From: a virus
Length of the DNA stretch: 20,962 bases
IMG/VR virus record: IMGVR_UViG_3300027749_000538
Span: 1 to 20,962 of that record
Reading direction: 5' to 3' (one strand)
Positions 20,119 to 20,962 of the stretch are shown in pieces. The stretch's first letter is position 1; each line of letters starts with the position of its first letter. Under the pieces are notes generated by a model. That model had not been told where the DNA came from. It was given only the letters and a program-made list of their open reading frames with translations, and searched no databases. A program made the position numbers and the translations under genes.

Positions 20119-20556
20119 TTAACCTTTTGAAGTTGCTCTTAACATCCAGCTGTGTTTGCGGTGTGCATCCATACGTTCTGCTAAAAAGTTACTTAACCCG
20201 TTTTCGCCTGCTTGTTCAGCAAGCTCGTAAACCATTTTTAATAATTTGACCATTTTATCGCTATCTTGCAGTAGCTCTGCAATCATAGCTCTATCTTCAA
20301 GCATATTTAATTCATCTTCAATTTGTGTTAGCATTGAAAAACGTTCAAAGCTAGCAGGAGTATATGATCCTAATTTGCGAATGTTTTCAGCAAAAGGATC
20401 AATAGCACCATATACTTCAGTATAGATAGTCTCAAACAATGCGTGTAGTTGCGGAAACAATGGTCCTTCTACGTTCCAGTGAAAGTTTTGTGCTTTAATA
20501 GCAAATGCATATTCAGATGCAAATGCCACTTTTAATGCTTTCTTAAGTTCGTCCAT
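20119..20556 (-). CDS. dps: Dps/ferritin-like protein
   Basis: 145 residues (typical Dps 150-170). The four-helix ferritin outline carries the Dps inter-subunit ferroxidase set with correct spacing: H26 in NFHWNVEG, H38 in LFPQLHALFE, E42 where many Dps have Asp, D53 and E57 in IDPFAENIRKLG. Dps stores iron and often binds DNA, protecting it from oxidation. The basic DNA-binding N-tail of E. coli Dps is missing (starts MDELKKALKV). In a phage it could protect packaged or host DNA, or limit Fenton chemistry alongside the Fe enzymes encoded here. It overlaps the upstream gene as TAATG. Confidence 0.88.
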   Translation of the reverse strand: MDELKKALKVAFASEYAFAIKAQNFHWNVEGPLFPQLHALFETIYTEVYGAIDPFAENIRKLGSYTPASFERFSMLTQIEDELNMLEDRAMIAELLQDSDKMVKLLKMVYELAEQAGENGLSNFLAERMDAHRKHSWMLRATSKG

Positions 20557-20962
20557 TATTTCTTACCTGCTTTTTTCTTTGCAATAGCGATAGCGGCCTG
20601 TTGTGCAGGATTGGCAGCTTCGTCATACTTGTTATACTTGTCTCTAATCTTGTCAAGGTCTTTACCTTCTCGACCTTCCGCTACATCTTTCTCTTTGTAA
20701 TTCTTCCAACGATTGACTCTATTGCCACAACTACAAGTTACTTTACCTTCCATATCATCGTGTTGGCTACGCTCTTGATACTTGTCTTTCTTACACTTTT
20801 CGCAAGTTTGACCATTCATATCTTTTTGTGTAGAACCTTCCTCTATACCTTGCTTCTTAGCAATACTGATAATTTGAGTTAGGTCTTCAATTTGATTTAT
20901 ATCATCAGATGGTCCCATACCTTGCCACACATCTGTTGTGTATCCTGGCAATCCTGTAGACT
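20556..20962 (-). CDS. zinc-ribbon-containing protein, 5' end outside window
   Basis: The frame is open to the window edge with no ATG, so the N-terminus lies beyond; a TTG at 20951 is an internal candidate only. About 135 residues are visible. C50-x2-C53 and C73-x-C75 (numbered from that TTG; TCEKCKK and VTCSCGNR) form a possible zinc ribbon, followed by a basic, charged tail (EGREGKDLDKIRDKYNKYDE) and an Ala/Lys end (NPAQQAAIAIAKKKAGKK) that I recall from uncharacterised virion-type proteins of uncultured phages. The early part (DDINQIEDLTQIISIAKKQG) looks helical. It is translationally coupled to the Dps-like gene (TAATG). The function is unknown. Confidence 0.7.
   Translation of the reverse strand, partial: STGLPGYTTDVWQGMGPSDDINQIEDLTQIISIAKKQGIEEGSTQKDMNGQTCEKCKKDKYQERSQHDDMEGKVTCSCGNRVNRWKNYKEKDVAEGREGKDLDKIRDKYNKYDEAANPAQQAAIAIAKKKAGKK

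Overview
The window looks like part of a T4-like myovirus (Caudoviricetes) genome, in the branch that includes marine and freshwater cyanophage- and pelagiphage-type viruses. The evidence is a family B DNA polymerase (gp43 type) beside a gp45-type sliding clamp, a T4 RNase H/FEN exonuclease, a DsbA-like DNA-binding protein, late-promoter-like ATAAATA boxes, and almost every gene on the minus strand with stop/start overlaps (ATGA, TAATG). The host is not shown directly. The single plus-strand gene and a BPSL0761-type protein resemble families I associate with (beta)proteobacteria, so a proteobacterial freshwater host is a guess, not a result.

Layout, read in the direction of transcription (high to low coordinates). 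20962-17880 is a probable late or virion block: a zinc-ribbon protein cut by the window edge, a Dps-like ferritin, a structured intergenic stretch with a late-type promoter, an Ala/Pro-rich protein and a protein with a peptidoglycan-binding domain. It ends at a bidirectional terminator. 17509-17835 is an isolated plus-strand gene with its own consensus promoter and terminator (a moron) that encodes a small secreted HEXXH protein. 17392-12691 holds dsbA, a small membrane protein, a 2OG-Fe(II) oxygenase, DNA polymerase and sliding clamp. 12691-9438 holds a TGT/DpdA-like transglycosylase, a BPSL0761-like protein, unknowns and a QueD-fold protein. 9441-5846 holds a glycosyltransferase, two possible structural proteins, a cupin, a HIT-family protein and a short nucleotide-sugar dehydrogenase. 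5793-1 holds folE, small unknown genes, queE, two tandem 2OG-Fe(II) oxygenases, the RNase H/FEN gene and conserved unknowns.

The most coherent functional story is a 7-deazaguanine DNA hypermodification system spread through the replication block: FolE (GTP to dihydroneopterin triphosphate), a QueD-fold protein, QueE (makes 7-carboxy-7-deazaguanine) and a DpdA/TGT-like enzyme that would exchange guanine in DNA for the deazaguanine. No QueC is visible here. The DpdA-like protein directly follows the clamp gene and ends in a short hydrophobic/acidic tail like the clamp-binding tail of the polymerase encoded upstream. This suggests that base exchange may be tethered to the moving clamp. Three 2OG-Fe(II) oxygenases and a glycosyltransferase could act on further DNA or surface modification.

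Regulation is partly readable. Four sigma70-like promoters all have 17-nt spacers (folE, clamp, dsbA and the plus-strand moron). Three boxes share ATAAATATA (late-type). At the low-coordinate end a 10-bp hairpin masks the ribosome-binding site of the partial gene in read-through RNA, and a late-type promoter is positioned to start transcripts inside that hairpin, like the early-off/late-on switch known from T4 e, soc and I-TevI.
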